A stretch of DNA of 64,000 nucleotides, from NCBI RefSeq assembly GCF_963169125.1, contig NC_084795.1:188640214-188704213 (forward strand). The letters run 5' to 3'. Shown here one piece after another: positions 1-12,506 of the stretch. Below the pieces are notes generated by a model that saw only the letters and a list, made by a program, of their open reading frames with translations, did not search any database and had not been told where the DNA came from. The translations under genes and the position numbers were made by a program. Each line of letters begins with the position of its first letter. Within the stretch, counting starts at the first letter, position 1. The DNA comes from Humulus lupulus. Lineage: Eukaryota > Streptophyta > Magnoliopsida > Rosales > Cannabaceae.

Positions 1-300
1 TTCGGTATTACAAAACGACCATTGGGTGGTCTATCGTTGACATTAAGGGAATCAATCGTTCTATGTGCATGCGCTGAATTCTACTTGAAGAAGGGTCTAA
101 AATAACATGTAAGACACAAAGGAGGTTAAATCCACCTACGATGAAAGTGGTGAAAAATGAGATACTGAAGCTCCTTAGTGTGGGTATTATTTACCATATT
201 TAAGGTAGTCAATGGGTGAGCCCAGTTCAGGTAGTACCAAAGAAGTTTGGAATTACAGTGGTAAAGAATGAAGACAATGAGTTGGTTGTTGGAAAACCAT
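1..300 (+). pseudogene. Athila-type gypsy RT fragment (degenerate)
   Basis: The readable part (from about 200) encodes WVSPVQVVPKK-GITVVKNEDN-ELV, a hallmark of the N-terminal reverse transcriptase of Athila/Tat-type Ty3/gypsy elements. Upstream, a frame with AEFYLKKGLK is broken by several stops. After about residue 50 the similarity is lost, and the sequence turns AT-rich near 340. There is no catalytic aspartate box, so only a scrap of pol remains and the element must extend leftwards out of the window. Family assignment rests on motif recognition only. Confidence 0.6.
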
Positions 301-339
301 TTAGAGCATGTAGTGAAATTGGCATGGTGGGCCCGTTGT

Positions 340-520
340 TATTTATGAACAACAGAACAAGAATAATAAAAAAAAAATTCATTAATCATATAAACAATAT
401 ATATGACCAAGAAAACAATCCAGAAACATTATTATACAATAGTATTAATCATGCAACATATATATATAAATATATAATATATTTATATAGAATAAATAAA
501 CACAAAAAATCAAGAACATA
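340..520. other. AT-rich spacer, no gene seen
   Basis: Very AT-rich stretch with poly-A runs and TA-repeat blocks (around 460-490). It lies between the Athila scrap and a truncated LTR. I see no coding or RNA signal. Confidence 0.5.
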
Positions 521-689
521 AACTTTTACCTCTTGAACCCGTGAGCTGAAGTTCAGCAAAAAAATTCAATATGCTCATGAACAATAATAATATGTTGCAA
601 AATCATAATGTTCATGCCTAGCAATAATAACCCTATTCATGTATGCAAATAAGTTCAGATAATGATGGGGAATTTTGCCCTCGTGAATG

Positions 690-960
690 GATGACTATAA
701 AGTCAATCCTAATCAGATGAGTGAATATCACTTTGAGATTCTGCTAATCATGCTGGGGCTTATAGCCCTAATCAAATGAGTAATTAATACTTGAGGTTCT
801 GATAACCATGTTGGGGCTATGAGTGATTTAACACTTTGAGGTTCTGATAACCATGCTGGGGCGTGTAGCCCTGATCAGATGAGTGACTGATGAGCGAGTC
901 ACTAACGTGAACCAGATGAGTGAGTCACTAACGTGGGCTCAGCACCCATAGCCCTGTGAT
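690..960. repeat. Degenerate tandem repeat inside LTR I
   Basis: About three diverged copies of a 60-70-bp unit containing TTCTGATAACCATG-TGGGGC followed by AGCCCTGATCAGATGAGTGA. Copies start near 735, 800 and 838. This looks like local expansion within the LTR leader. Confidence 0.6.
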
Positions 961-1733
961 GATGCAGTCACCTGGGCCTTCTAGCCCTGGCTCTAAGTGA
1001 CTAGCTATGAGACTAGACAAGCACTTTTAGTTTTCATCGAACTTGAGGTCGGTCTAGCATTAATGCTCATGATGAGTCATTCAATGCTGATGTCGATTGA
1101 ATCTAATCTTTTCGGCTTGCGTTAAACACGCTAAGACCATTCTTGACCCTTAAGCCAATAACATACGACCAGTGCTCAGTACTACTGCCAAACTTGATTA
1201 ATGAGTCACAACTTCACAGTTAATACTGACACCATTGTCGATTCTGACTAATGAGTCAGTGCCATGCACAAGTAAGCAATGCAACCAGGCATATACCATA
1301 TGTGAAATATCCAAATGTAGCGCATTCATCATGGTTACTTAATAATCACTAGCATAATTATGATCATGCACAAACATAACGACTCAAGCTCTGATCAATC
1401 TCATATTCAATATTCATGTCATGCCCTAATCACATGTTTTTGATGCATCACATATTGAGTGCAGTTTTCTTGCCTCTAGTTCGAGGGAGAAATAACAATT
1501 GAACGACCCTAGAGAACGATCGATCCTTTGATCCCTTAGCGGTCACCTAGTCATAACCAAATATGGAATCAATCAATGAAAAATGAGCAATAAAAGGTTC
1601 TTGACCTAAACCTCACTTCTTGAACCCCGAATCGTACCCAAACGGTGACTAGATTCGATCCCGAGCCTTAGGAATTGAAACCCCGAGCCAAAAATCCTCA
1701 AAAGTGCCCAAAACAAGAATCTGGAAAAATAGG

Positions 1734-1829
1734 GTAGCGCTACCCCCCTAGCACCCCAGCGCCCTTGGCATAGTGAAACACCCCATGGCTAGCGCTGTAG
1801 CACCCATGGATGGGTGCTGTAGCGCTACA
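1734..1829. repeat. Palindromic motif cluster in LTR I
   Basis: Contains GTAGCGCTAC near 1735 and the perfect 12-bp palindrome TGTAGCGCTACA at 1818-1829. Between them is an inverted repeat with AGCACCCA and TGGGTGCT arms around a short loop. It could fold into a strong hairpin in RNA or DNA. Confidence 0.7.
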
Positions 1830-2354
1830 ACCAGGGTTTTCAACCCTGGTTTTTCCCTCCTTCGACTCCTCCATTTCCAACCTGAAAAACCAGCTTCCAA
1901 ACTTCATCCAAACCCCAAATGAACCCAAATACCATATACACAAGCCCTAGGCATCATAACCCAAGTAACCCTTTAATTCCCAACAATGTTCTAATCCTCA
2001 AATTACCCTGAGACTCACCCCAAACCCCGAAATTAACCCCGTTATGACCAGACCGATAAATTGTCTTTAAAGATCGTCTCATGCCGAATGGCTCAGAAAA
2101 TCCACATTATGATGTGGTCTCACTCACAATTCACCAATATGCATTGAAATGCACAATTATGCCCTCAACGGGCCAAATTACCAAAATGCCCTTATAATGA
2201 TAAATGGACCCATATGCATGCATTTATTATCATATTATAATATAATTCACATAAACATGCATATAATCATTTAATGGCATAATAAATCAATTATGGCCCT
2301 CCCAGCCTCCTAATCAAGGTCCTAAACATTATTAGGAAATTTGGGTCATTACAC

Positions 2355-4173
2355 CGACTCGCTTAGGCCGAGTTGCATTCAGTACACTTATCATCAACCC
2401 CGACTCCCTTCGGCCGAGTCCACTGGTCTTATAGCCGACCCTGACACCTTTAGGCCGGGCTGCATTCTGCACGCTTGCTATCAACCCCCGACACCCTTAG
2501 GCCAGCCTGTAAACATATATAATCACAAGTATATATATATACATAGCACATAATCAATGGCAGCATATACAAGCATACCCATCTAGATACTCTTAGTTAC
2601 AAATATGTTCATATTCACAATACATCCATATAAGGGGTTTAAGCCCCATTCACAACTCGAGTGCATTTTTCTTACCTCAGGTCTCAAGTAGCAAGCTTAT
2701 GATAGCCCCTAGCACGATTCCTAATCTCGAGCCCCTACGGAATAACCTAGTCACAATGCAATAGTGGATAACCAATAAGGTCCTAAACCATTTAAAAGCT
2801 TTGGAATCAAATACTAGTTTCCGAGAACTTGAATTCTACTAAACCGGGTAGTAAAATCCTTCCCGAGCACTAACATTTGAGTTCCCGAGCTAGAAACCTT
2901 AACCTCTCCTATTTCTCCATTTAGGGCCGTGGCATGCCCTTTAGGGCCGTAGCCCGCTACTTGGTCAGAGACCAAGGCCCTCCCTGTTGGATAACACGGG
3001 CTGCAGCATGCTCCCCCATGCCGCGGCGCCTGGGCAAACCAGAGGCGTCTCCAGCCTCTTCAAACAAGAGGTCCGCGACATCTGAAGAGCAGGGTTGCGG
3101 CTCGGGCCTCCGAACCCAGAAAACCCAATTCCTTTTCTATAGTTTCTTCAAGCTAAGTGCATAAGAACACACCCTAACCATAACTAAACCTAAAAATTGA
3201 GTTTAGAATCCACAATAACACAACATAGTTATCATAATTATCCTAGAAACTAGTCCATATCATCAGCAGAACTCAGATTCAAACCCAAAGTTTAAACCTC
3301 AATAAAACTTAAACTATGGCAGAATTCATCAAGAAAATAGGGTACAAACCTTACCTCCAACTGCAGACTATGACCCTGAATAATCCTTTAGTGATCCTAG
3401 CTCTAGATTCTCAGTCCCCAAGATCCCCATCTTCAAATTCCCTTAGGTTTCCAATTCCTTCTCCCCAAAACTTCAAAAAGAAATCCCAAGTCTCCCAAGG
3501 AAGAAGATAGAATGTGTTAGAGTGAGAGAGAAATTTTTGAGTGAAGCTTATCTAATTTGTCTAAAGTTTCTACACAGTTCAAGTTGATTGTGTCTAACCT
3601 TATGGTAAAAAGACCACAATGCCCCCTTAGGCATACCCTTGCCCTTTAATAACTCCAGGGACAATATCGTTATTAGCCTCAACTTGCACTAATCCTCATT
3701 TTTTCCTATAAATTCCCAATTATTCCCGTCATTCCCACCTAACTACCAACTCCTACTCATTCCTCGATAAATCCTAAATATACTTTACACTTCCCAAAAT
3801 ACCCCTCGGCTCGTCTCGAGTCGGGTATTGGACTCCGTTGTGACTATTCCACTAACCAGCTCACTAGGATCGTCTCGAACTGTATACTACAAATATATCC
3901 ACATAGTAATGTGGTCTCAATCATTTACTCACATATAATAACATTTATGCGCGCAACGGGCCAATATTACAAATATGCCCCAACTATCAAGAATGGGCCC
4001 ACATGCATATTTAATACAAATAAACATGCATTTAAAGATATTCATTTCATCATATATATCATGCATGTCATATAGTCATGCATTTAACCAACTAATCACA
4101 CATAACTCCAATTATGATCTCCCAGCATGCTAATCAAGGCACTAAAGCTTATTAACATTTTTGGGACGTTATA
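2355..4173 (-). repeat. Partial 3' LTR of old element H
   Basis: Begins abruptly in mid-LTR with CGACTCGCTTAGGCCGAG repeats, a block also seen in LTR G near 5045-5140. It continues through the splice-like TTTTCTTACC block (2668), GC-rich motifs (2925-3110), CCCCTCGGCTCG, AATGTGGTCTCA and CAACGGGCCAA, and ends at GGGACGTTATA (a mutated TTACA end). A pyrimidine-rich tract follows directly, as expected for the internal boundary of a minus-strand element. Its first half is missing, lost at the junction with LTR I. Confidence 0.6.
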
Positions 4174-4494
4174 ACTATCCCTTCCTTATTGAAATTTCAT
4201 CCTCGAAATTTATTCAAACACTTTGGGATACATATTTTGTATGTCTGACTATAACCATAGAGTCTAGTCCTTTACCTTTTTACCCTTCAGTAACACTCTC
4301 ATTAGATTGGTAGTCTTAGTCTATAAGACCCTATCTCATTTATCATAATTCAATTAATTTTTTCTTGAGTAAAAACTCCCACTGAAATCCTAGGGTCTCC
4401 TCACCCCATCAGTAGTAATATTTACACGTCTTTCCTTGACAATGGCACCGGTAACACTTTATGAGCCACCACCCATACTAGGGTAAGCTAATCT
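4174..4494 (-). other. Internal 3' end of element H, with polypurine tract
   Basis: Starts with the reverse complement of a polypurine tract (ACTATCCCTTCCTTATT), followed by AATTTCATCCTCGAAATTTA. This is the usual chromovirus 3'-UTR just outside the LTR. No coding frame is recognisable. The sequence resumes at 34777 after the insertions G and B. Confidence 0.55.
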
Positions 4495-5475
4495 TGTAAC
4501 ACCCTGGATAACCAAGACTGTTACACTGTGTATTTGAAATAGTACAGGACTTGCTAATCAAGCCATTTGGACATAAATGTGAACTTAAAGTCAATAATCA
4601 GTTTAGGGTTAAAAGCTTTTGATTGTAGATGGTTAATTTTCATTAAAATAGATGTTTGGTACATGGGATCCCAAAAATAGGGTTAAGAGATAAATTTACA
4701 AATTTCAAAGTTATATACAACCAGTAGCCACTCTAAAGGAAAAATACAAGTTTCAGGCTTCTGTCCCTGTACTTTTCCTCAGCCGTGGCGATCGAGCAGC
4801 TGACTATGTACATTCTGCCCCTAGAGCTCTCCAACTCATGGTTGGTCCAGTTTCCCTTTGCCTTTACCTGCACCATGTAGCATCCCTGAGCCAATGCCCG
4901 GCAAGAAAACCAGAAACAGCAACCACATGTATCAATAAGAGTATTCGATCAAACTTATCTCATTTAAACATAGAACAAAGTACGAAAATTCAATTAATCA
5001 ATGAAAAACACATAATCTCAAGCTCTCAAATAATCACGGTTGGCACACTTAGGCCGAGCCCCTGCTGATCTAGTTGACCCTGGCTCGCTTAGGCTGGGCT
5101 GCGTTCAGTACGCTTACCGTCAGCCCCGGCTCCATTAGGCCGGTCAATCATGTGCATCACATTAATCTTACCAACACATAGTACATGCAATTAATAATTG
5201 GGAAATCTCAATCTCGTTCATAACCACACAAGGGTGCAGTTTTCTTACCTTGAATTTCGAGCGGGGATACAAAATGGTCCTGAGTACAATCCTCAGTCTT
5301 GAGCCTTGGCGATAAACCTAGTCACACTGGACAATGGGTAATCATTAATTTCTAATCCAAATAAATAATTGTCCTGAGCACCTAGGTTCGAAACCCCGAG
5401 CCTTACCAAAACTAGAACCCATTCTTAGGTAAAATCCCTTAGGCGGGCCGCGACCTAGCCCTAAGGGTCACAACT
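4495..5475 (-). mobile_element. Solo LTR G, left half
   Basis: Starts TGTAACACCCTGGATAACC and has the conserved GCACCATGTAGCATCC-TGAGCC and GGGTGCAGTTTTCTTACC blocks. It is interrupted at 5475 by element B and resumes at 33543. The complete LTR (about 2.2 kb) is flanked by a perfect TSD, AATCT, at 4490-4494 and 34777-34781. There is no internal sequence, so it is a solo LTR left by LTR-LTR recombination. It belongs to the same family as solo LTR K. Confidence 0.85.
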
Positions 5476-5931
5476 TGTAATGACCCAACTATTTCTAAGA
5501 CCTTAGATCATTAAAACTACTAGATAGCTACTATTTTGGGAAACATACATAAGGAATAACATAACTTTATTTAAAACCCCAAAAATAAATATTTTGCAAA
5601 ATACAAAGTAACATATGAAATATAAAATACGGTATGGGTACCCATTGTTTAATACATAAAAAAAAACATAAAACATAACTTAAATCAATTGTTTAAAGAC
5701 TAAGTGCAGACATACATAAGATATTAATAAGAAGACTTAAAAACAACATCATCCTCGATTGACACGCAGTCCATTCAATCCATTCATCATCAACACACAA
5801 GCCAATCTGCCATGAATCTTTCTGCCTTCCATATTCATTTTCCTGCATCAAGCTAAAAAAATAAAGGAATGAGCTTAATGTCCAGCAGGGAAAATATACT
5901 AAAAACATACAACATAAATCATAAACGTAAG

Positions 5932-8420
5932 TGTAACGCCCTGGGTAACCAAGGTCGTTACACTGTGTGTTTAAAATCGTGCAAGACTTGCTAATCAAGT
6001 CATTTAAATAAAAATGTGAATCTAAAGTCTTGAACAAGTTAGGATTAAAAGATTTTGGTTATAAACAGATCGTTTTCATTAAAATGAAAGTTTAGTATAT
6101 GGGATCCCAAAACAGGGTTTAGAGGACACATTTACAAAATTTCCAAAAGGTATAAATAAAAAGGCTACTCTAATGGAAAAATACACATTTTAGGTTTCTG
6201 TCCCTGTACAATCCCTCGACCATGGCGGCCGAGCAGCTGACAATGTATACCTCGCCCCCGAGCAGCTGACATTTTAGTTGGTTGAACCATCTTACCCCTT
6301 GCTTTTACCTGCACCACGTAGCACTCGTGAGCCAAGGCCCAGCAAGAAAACCATAACATCACAACATGATCAATATCAATAACCAAATAATTCATAAAGC
6401 ATAACCATATATTCAGCAGTCCATAGCATTCACATAACTAGTGATAACAATTGACAAATCAATAATCTATTATCCATGTATTCAACATATCATATTCATC
6501 AAATTAACAACAATAGACATATCATACAATAGCTAAGGTTGACGCTTGTAGGTCGCATCCTCTATTTAACCCACTGTCTTCGGCTCACTTAGGCCGAGCT
6601 CAGTGTTCAACCCACTGACTCTGGCTCGCTTAGGCCAAGCTCAGTGATTATTTAATTAACCTCAGCTACCAGTGGCCAAGCCGCATCCTTGTGTGCCAAT
6701 ATTAATTCCGACACTCTTAGGACGTTTATCTCATGTCCACACGGCATAATACCATCATATGACATTGCATACAAGTATAGGGAACTCTTAGTCCCAACAT
6801 AACCACATAACCGGGTGCAGTTTTCTTACCTTTAATTCCTAGTGCTTTAGTTACTACGAATGGTCCTCGAGCACGATCCCGCTCCGAGCCTTGGCGTACA
6901 CCTAGTCACAATCCATAAATGATACTTCAATGAGTTTGAATTCCAAAGGACAATCCCGGGACCAAACTCACGCTCTCGGGACCCCAAGTTCCACCAAACG
7001 AGGTGGTGAAACCGTCCCCTGAGCCCCTAAGCGAAAACCCTAAGAAAAAACCCAAAATCCAATTTCAGGAGGTTGAGGAGCGCTACAGCGCTACAAGGTG
7101 GGCGCTACATCGCTATTGACAAAAACCAAGAAACCCCCAAAAAACACAGCCTAGCACTGTAGCGCTACAATGCTAGTACCAGAAATGCAAATTTCTGGGT
7201 TTTCTTTCTTCGAACCTCCCTGAGCCAAAACTCCAAAAACTCACTCCAATCATCATCCAAACTAAAAATTGAGCCCATAAACTACTATAGCTCACCAAAT
7301 ACAACCTAATAACATCAAAACTTTTCTAACAATGTCACCACAACACAGAAATCAAAACTAAGCTTTGAAGCTCAAGAACCCTAACTAACAACCCAAAAAC
7401 TTCTCATCATTTCACCAAACAAACTTCCTTAATTCAACTCCAAACTTGCTATGAATTAAGAATTAGGCACATACTGTAATCATTAACCTTCTAAACAATT
7501 AAACCAGAGTCAATACCTCAAATCAGTATGAATCACCATTCAATTCAATCACATAAATGACACCATAATTCTGTAGTTAATATCCAATTCAGTAGCAAAA
7601 CTCTACCCAACAATCAGAATCCTCTAACAAGAACATGGAGAAGAACTTACCCCAAATTGAAGCCCAATTTCCCAGCCAAATCCTTGCACCACTTCAGCTT
7701 AGTTTCCTGAAGTCTCCTCTCTTTTTTTTTTCCAGCTCAAACTCCCAGCCAAGAACCAGCCTTAACCTTGACTTCTCCAAGCTCCCACTTCCTTCTTCAG
7801 CTCAAGACTTCAAACACCCAAAGAGAGAAAAAAGCAAACCGAATGATGGAGAAAAGAACCTCTGTTTTTACTTTAGCTTCTACCCTTCTACAACCATCTA
7901 TTTGGTTCATGAATAGCCTAAGGTCAAATGACCAAAATTCCCCCAAGCCTAATTTATTTCCTTAACAACCACTAATGGTAAAAGTGTCATTTCATTCCTA
8001 ATTCCTACTAATTCGTCAAAAGTTCCTATTAACTATCAATTAATCCCATCATCCAATTAATTACCAATTATTTACCCAATGTCTAATAATCCCTGATATA
8101 TTTTTCCAATTCTCGAAAATACCCCCAGGTTCCCCCGAGCCGGGTTTATATCCACATAATAATGTGGTCTCAACAATTTATTGCACATAATTATATTTTA
8201 TGCCCTCAACGGGCCAAAATTACGATTATGCCCAAATAAACTAAATAGGGCCCACATGCATATTAATTCTCATAAAGATGCATCTCACGTATCCATATAT
8301 TCATATAATTATGCATGCCACATAATACATTTATTCATTTAATCACATAAATACCAATTATGCCCTCCCGACACACTAATCAAGGCCCTTAAGCCTTATT
8401 AGTAATTTTGGGTCGTTACA
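5932..8420 (-). mobile_element. Solo LTR K in the 3' LTR of B
   Basis: Starts TGTAACGCCCTGGGTAACC and ends GGGTCGTTACA. It is flanked by a perfect TSD, GTAAG, at 5927-5931 and 8421-8425, and has no internal region. Length is 2489 bp. It carries the shared leader blocks (CTTTTACCTGCACCACGTAGCA near 6301; GGGTGCAGTTTTCTTACC near 6815) and palindromes such as TGTAGCGCTACA (7158-7169). Short reading frames near 7635-7965 are low-complexity LTR translation, not genes. Confidence 0.95.
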
Positions 8421-9457
8421 GTAAGTCTATATATCATATACTATAAAACGTATGACTATAAAAAACATATATCATATAAGACTACAATATTAATGACCAT
8501 TAACTCATTAACATGGCATGTGATAAACCATCTAGGTCCTCTGTCTACTAATCGAGGTAGGTTAGATCACACGGCAGTCTATGATAACCCATCTAGGTCC
8601 TCTATCTACTAATCGAGGTAGGGTAAATCATAACTCTAAACCACGAAAATGATCAAAATTCTTGGGGTTTCCTATCTAAGCAACTATATGCCCCAAGTGA
8701 CTACAAAACATATTTATACATATACATACCATAGCATAAAACATATCATAAAATAAACACATAAGCACATAAAATCTATCCTATTTTCCTTACAAAAAAC
8801 CGGGATATGGAGACAAGAACGGGATTGGAACACTCCTAAAAACCAACAGTAAGAATGGTGAGTTTCTAAAGAAAAGAGATGAAAAGAAAACTAAACCATC
8901 AAAGAAGAAACTTGTCGAGAAGAACCTTAAGTTTTCAAGAAACTTAAACACCTAACCAAGAATCATAAACAAGAGTTAGGATCTGAAAAGAAAATAAAAG
9001 AAAACTAATGAACCATAAAGAACTGAACTTAAGGATAAGAATACCTTGAATGATCTAAACCTCAATACCGAAATCTCATTATATATCACTTCCCAAGTGT
9101 TTAGAAAAACTTAGAATGAATAAGCTTTTAACCCAAAAACCCAAGTGTTTCTCTCTATAGTAACCTTAGCAACTTGGAGGCTCTGAAGACTGCTTGAAGA
9201 ATGAAGAAAATGGCTGAGTACTAGGTCCTATTTATAGAGTTCAAGGAGTGAAACTAACCCCTTTTAATTTGAATAAATAAATGAATATAAAATGAAAAAG
9301 ATTTGAATTTTCGTTCAACAGATGCCTAGAACTCGGTCAAAATCGTTCAAAGGCAGGTCCAAGTGGTTAAGGCTATTTTTAAATTTAAAAATCCTCAATA
9401 TTAAAAAATGCAGCACCAGGGGTGATATATCGCCTACCCTGGGCGATATATCACTAT

Positions 9458-10737
9458 TGACAATGAGAACTCGTCAACGATGTTAAGTCAGAAAAATCAA
9501 AGTGTCAAGCTTATAAATGAAGAACTTCAAGAACCTAACAAGAAACTTAGAAAATAGTTGTAGAAAGAAATGGGGAAAAGAACTTGTATATCTCTTAGTT
9601 CAAATCTACAATGTTTTTCCAACCCCCTCCAATGATGAAGTGAGGTTCTCTTTATAGTGGGCTCTAATGGCCCCTAACACATTGTGGTCCCAGGAGACAA
9701 AATTATTCAGAAGTACAGTGTCAGGGAAGTGGCACCAGACATAGTGGCACAGGTGGTTGTGGTGTCGGCTCTAATATATGGTCAGAGACATGCAGGCCAT
9801 GTCACCACTCCTCGTACTTCCACTACTTGCCAGTGATGGATTTCGGGGGTTGGCTGAGAAGGACCACACCAGGTACCTCACTCGTACAACCACTACCTAT
9901 GTGTCGGGGATATGAGGATCAGATGCTTGGGGTTCTCAGAGTCATACACCAATACGTACTTCATACCTGTGTTATCTTTTTGAGCCGTGTGTAGGCCCTT
10001 ACACTTGTAGGGCACCTATCCATTTTACCTTTGAAAGCTCCTTCTCCGCTAATATAATCACTCCATTGGTGCGAGTCACTGTATGGTTGATTGGTGTATG
10101 TCGAGGGTGCACCTATGTGGTGCACAAAGCGTGTTTGATGATGACCTCACGAGGTGCTGGGCTTGCACACATGAGTGAGACATGTGAGATGGTGGCGCGT
10201 GAGACCCTCCTCCGAAGAACGGGAGATGGTGGATCGTGAGCTGCTAGTGCGAGGCCCTCCTACGAAGCACGCGAGACGGTGGCGCGCGAGGCCCTCCTGC
10301 GAAGCACGAGATTGGGGGCACGCGAGACAGTGGTTCGCGAGTCGCTGGCGCGAGGCTCCTCTGCGAGACATGGGCTTGGGCATGCGAGGGAGGAACACAA
10401 GAGGGTGGCATGCGAGATGGGGGGAGCGCGAGATACTATCGCGTGACCCTCCTGCGAAGTACGAGCTTGGGGCACGCGAGACGGTGGCGAGTAAGGCCTT
10501 CTTGTGAAGCACACAAGCGAGGTATGCGAGACGGTGGCGCGAGGCGCCTGGGCACGTGGCTGGTGGCGTGAGGCGCCTAGGTGCGCAGCACCTAGGCACG
10601 AGTCTGTAGGACCTTCAGTGAGGAGGGCGAGGCGAAGTGTGCTTGGGCCTCGCGTGGGGCGAGACAGGCCAGTCTCGTGAAGGCCTTGTGTGAGGCTTGG
10701 GTCTTTCAGGGATCATGTGGAATTTGTGATGTTTACA
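9458..10737 (-). mobile_element. LTR-like block L, present only in the 3' LTR of B
   Basis: The 5' LTR of B runs straight from GGGCGATATA to GACCACTTTCCCGAG near 32990-33002. The 3' LTR has about 1.28 kb extra at that point. Read on the minus strand, the block starts TGTAAACATCAC, contains its own TATA-like CTATAAAGAG near 9650, and ends CTCATTGTCA, so it resembles a separate solo LTR. I could not find a clean TSD. The alternative is that the 5' LTR lost this segment. Confidence 0.5.
10150..10680. repeat. GC-rich degenerate repeat inside block L
   Basis: Many imperfect copies of GCGAGACGGTGGCGCG and GGCCCTCCTGCGAAGCACG, spaced roughly 30-60 bp. This region is much richer in GC than its surroundings. 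It produces several overlapping open frames on both strands rich in Arg, Ala and Ser; I regard these as artefacts of the repeat, not proteins. Confidence 0.65.
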
Positions 10738-11288
10738 ATCTCCTTGACCACTTTCCCGAGCCTCGTTCGTTCGTTCATGCGAAGTCGACCTGTTTTTCGT
10801 ATCTTTCGTAGGCGATATATCGGCTCCTATAGCTGCGATATATTGATATACGTTGATATATTAAAAACGTATTTGTACTTTTCAGCATATATTGAATTGA
10901 TTAAACAACTTTGACTGAGTCTAAACGTGATCCTAACAGCTGCTGGAATGTTCTAAACCTTCTAGATCTTTCTTTTAATTAAATTATTCATCATAAATAC
11001 TTAAATGCTTAATAAACATGATTATGACAAGTGTCATGCTCTTATTAATTCTATCTAAACCTTAGGTTATAATGAATAATATTTCTATGACCAGCAATAT
11101 TAATCAAACCTTATGTTATAATTAATATTTCTAAACTATAGGTTAAACTTATAAAATCCATAACTGTTGCTATGAGTTTCTAACTAAGTCCCAGCTTGAA
11201 CCAAAATCCACGGAACCTAACATTCTACAAACTAATACTAACTACTACTACTATCTAACTAGCTAAGTAAATATCTTGGGACACTATA

Positions 11289-11312
11289 ATTCTCCCATAC
11301 TCAAAAGAATTT
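11289..11312 (-). other. Polypurine tract of element B
   Basis: The reverse complement reads CTTTTGAGTATGGGAGAAT just inside the 3' LTR. It is preceded (minus strand) by AATTTCAAGGACGAAATTC, the usual chromovirus 3'-UTR motif. It would prime plus-strand DNA synthesis. Confidence 0.6.
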
Positions 11313-11324
11313 CGTCCTTGAAAT

Positions 11325-12506
11325 TTACTTACCAAACAATTCCAAATACCGTGATACCATGTCTTCCTCCAACTCCTACGTTGCCTCTGTTCAGAACTAT
11401 TACTCCGTAGGACCTTGACTATCAGAATACTCTTAGACCGTAAATCCTTCATCCCTCTATCTAGGATGCTAACTGGGCATTTCTCGTAACTCAAGTCTTT
11501 CTGGAGTGCTATCGTATCGTACTTGAGGACGCAGCATCGAGATGTGGAACACATTGTGGCTATCTGCTAGAGCTGGCGGTAGGACTAATCTATATGCAAC
11601 TGTTCCCACCTTGTCCAATATCTCAAATGGACCTATAAATTGGGGACTAAGTTTGCCTTTCTTCCTAAACTGCTTCACACCTTTCATAGGAGATATCTTT
11701 AAGAAGACTTGATCTCTGACTTTGAATTCCACATCACGTTGCTTGGCATCCGCATAACTATTCTGTCAGCTTTGAGCAGCGAGCATACGCTTTTTAATCA
11801 GTGCCACTGCATTCTGAGCTTCTCTAGCAACTTCGAGTCCAAGAAGTTTCCTTTCTCCTACCTCGTCCCAATGTAACAACGATCGACACCTCCTTCCATA
11901 AAACAACTCATAGGGTGCCATCCCGATCGTTGACTGGTAGCTATAATTGTAGGAGAACTCTATCAGTGGCAAATAATTACTCCATGATCCTCTGAAGTCG
12001 AGTACACAAGCGCGCAGCATATCCTCTAAAATCTGTATGGTACGCTCGGACTGACCGTCGGTCTAAGGATGAAATGCCGTACTAAGATTTAACTTTGTAC
12101 TCATGGCTTGCTGCAAGCTTCCCCAAAATCTCAATGTAAACACCGATCCTCTATCTGATACTATGGTCTTAGGGATTCCATGCAGTCATACTATTTCTCG
12201 GACATAAACATCTGCGTACTGATCTGCTATGTACGTAGTCTTGATAGGCATGAAGTGAGATGACTTGGTTAGTTTATCTACTACTACCCAAGTCGAGTCG
12301 TGCTGCTTATTTGTTCGTGGCAATCTTGTCACAAAGTCCATGGCTATATCTTCTCACTTCCATTCTGGAATACTAAGCGGTTGCAATAAGCCTGCAGACC
12401 GCTGATGTTCTGCTTTCACTTGTTGGCATACTAAGCATTTTGACACATATTCCACTACATATTTCTTCTTTCTTGGCCACCAATACAGTGCTTTAAGGTC
12501 ATGAGT
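11325..12506 (-). pseudogene. Element B integrase C-terminal half with chromodomain
   Basis: Integrase inserts element cDNA into the chromosome. This piece begins, just inside the C insertion, at the zinc-finger region (LKALYWWPRKKKYVVEYVSK). It then has the core with an HP-stop-TDGQSERT motif (stop at 12065-12063), the glutamate segment YLPLIEFSYNYSYQSTI, the linker FKVRDQVFLKISPMKG, and a C-terminal chromodomain recognisable as ILDR-MKDLRSKSI and EEDMVSRYLELFGK. A pair of compensating frameshifts lies near 11540 and 11395, and the chromodomain Trp codon has become TAG. It is non-functional. The catalytic core upstream of the finger was lost at the C junction. Confidence 0.85.

Larger units (their letters stand above)
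520..2354 (-). repeat. Truncated chromovirus-type LTR (I), reverse orientation
   Basis: This ends with the terminal motif GGGTCATTACA and carries, in order, blocks found in the other LTRs here: a GTGAGC-GAAG--CAGCAA block (near 535), GTGCAGTTTTCTTGCC (1460-1475), CCTAGTCATAACC, a palindrome cluster (1734-1829), AATGTGGTCTCA and CAACGGGCCAA. The outer edge that should start TGTAACG is missing at about 520, so the copy is truncated on the left. Its middle matches the reverse complement of LTR fragment J (36070-36240), so I and J are one family in opposite orientations. It abuts LTR H at 2355. Confidence 0.65.
5476..11288 (-). repeat. 3' LTR of element B (with insertions K and L)
   Basis: Starts TGTAATGACCCAACTATTTC and ends GGGACACTATA (the other copy ends ACACTACA). 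It aligns with 31521-33542 once K (5932-8425) and block L (9458-10737) are removed. It contains a minus-strand TATA box (reverse complement of CCTATTTATAGAG near 9230) and the GCGATATATCGC-type palindromes near 9424-9455 and 10810-10850. Confidence 0.9.

Noticed and set aside
216..521. 101-codon plus-strand frame as a gene
   Set aside because: Only the first part is Athila RT; the rest is AT-rich noise.
5476..5931. Similarity to 31521-31975 as a segmental duplication
   Set aside because: These are the two LTRs of element B, shown by PPT, PBS and nested TSDs.
7635..7965. Open frames of 65-93 codons
   Set aside because: They lie in the untranslated leader of solo LTR K, are low-complexity, and have no homologue I recognise.
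10147..10599. Overlapping 84-150-codon frames on both strands
   Set aside because: Products of the GC-rich repeat; composition is Arg/Ala/Ser rich and periodic, with no domain.
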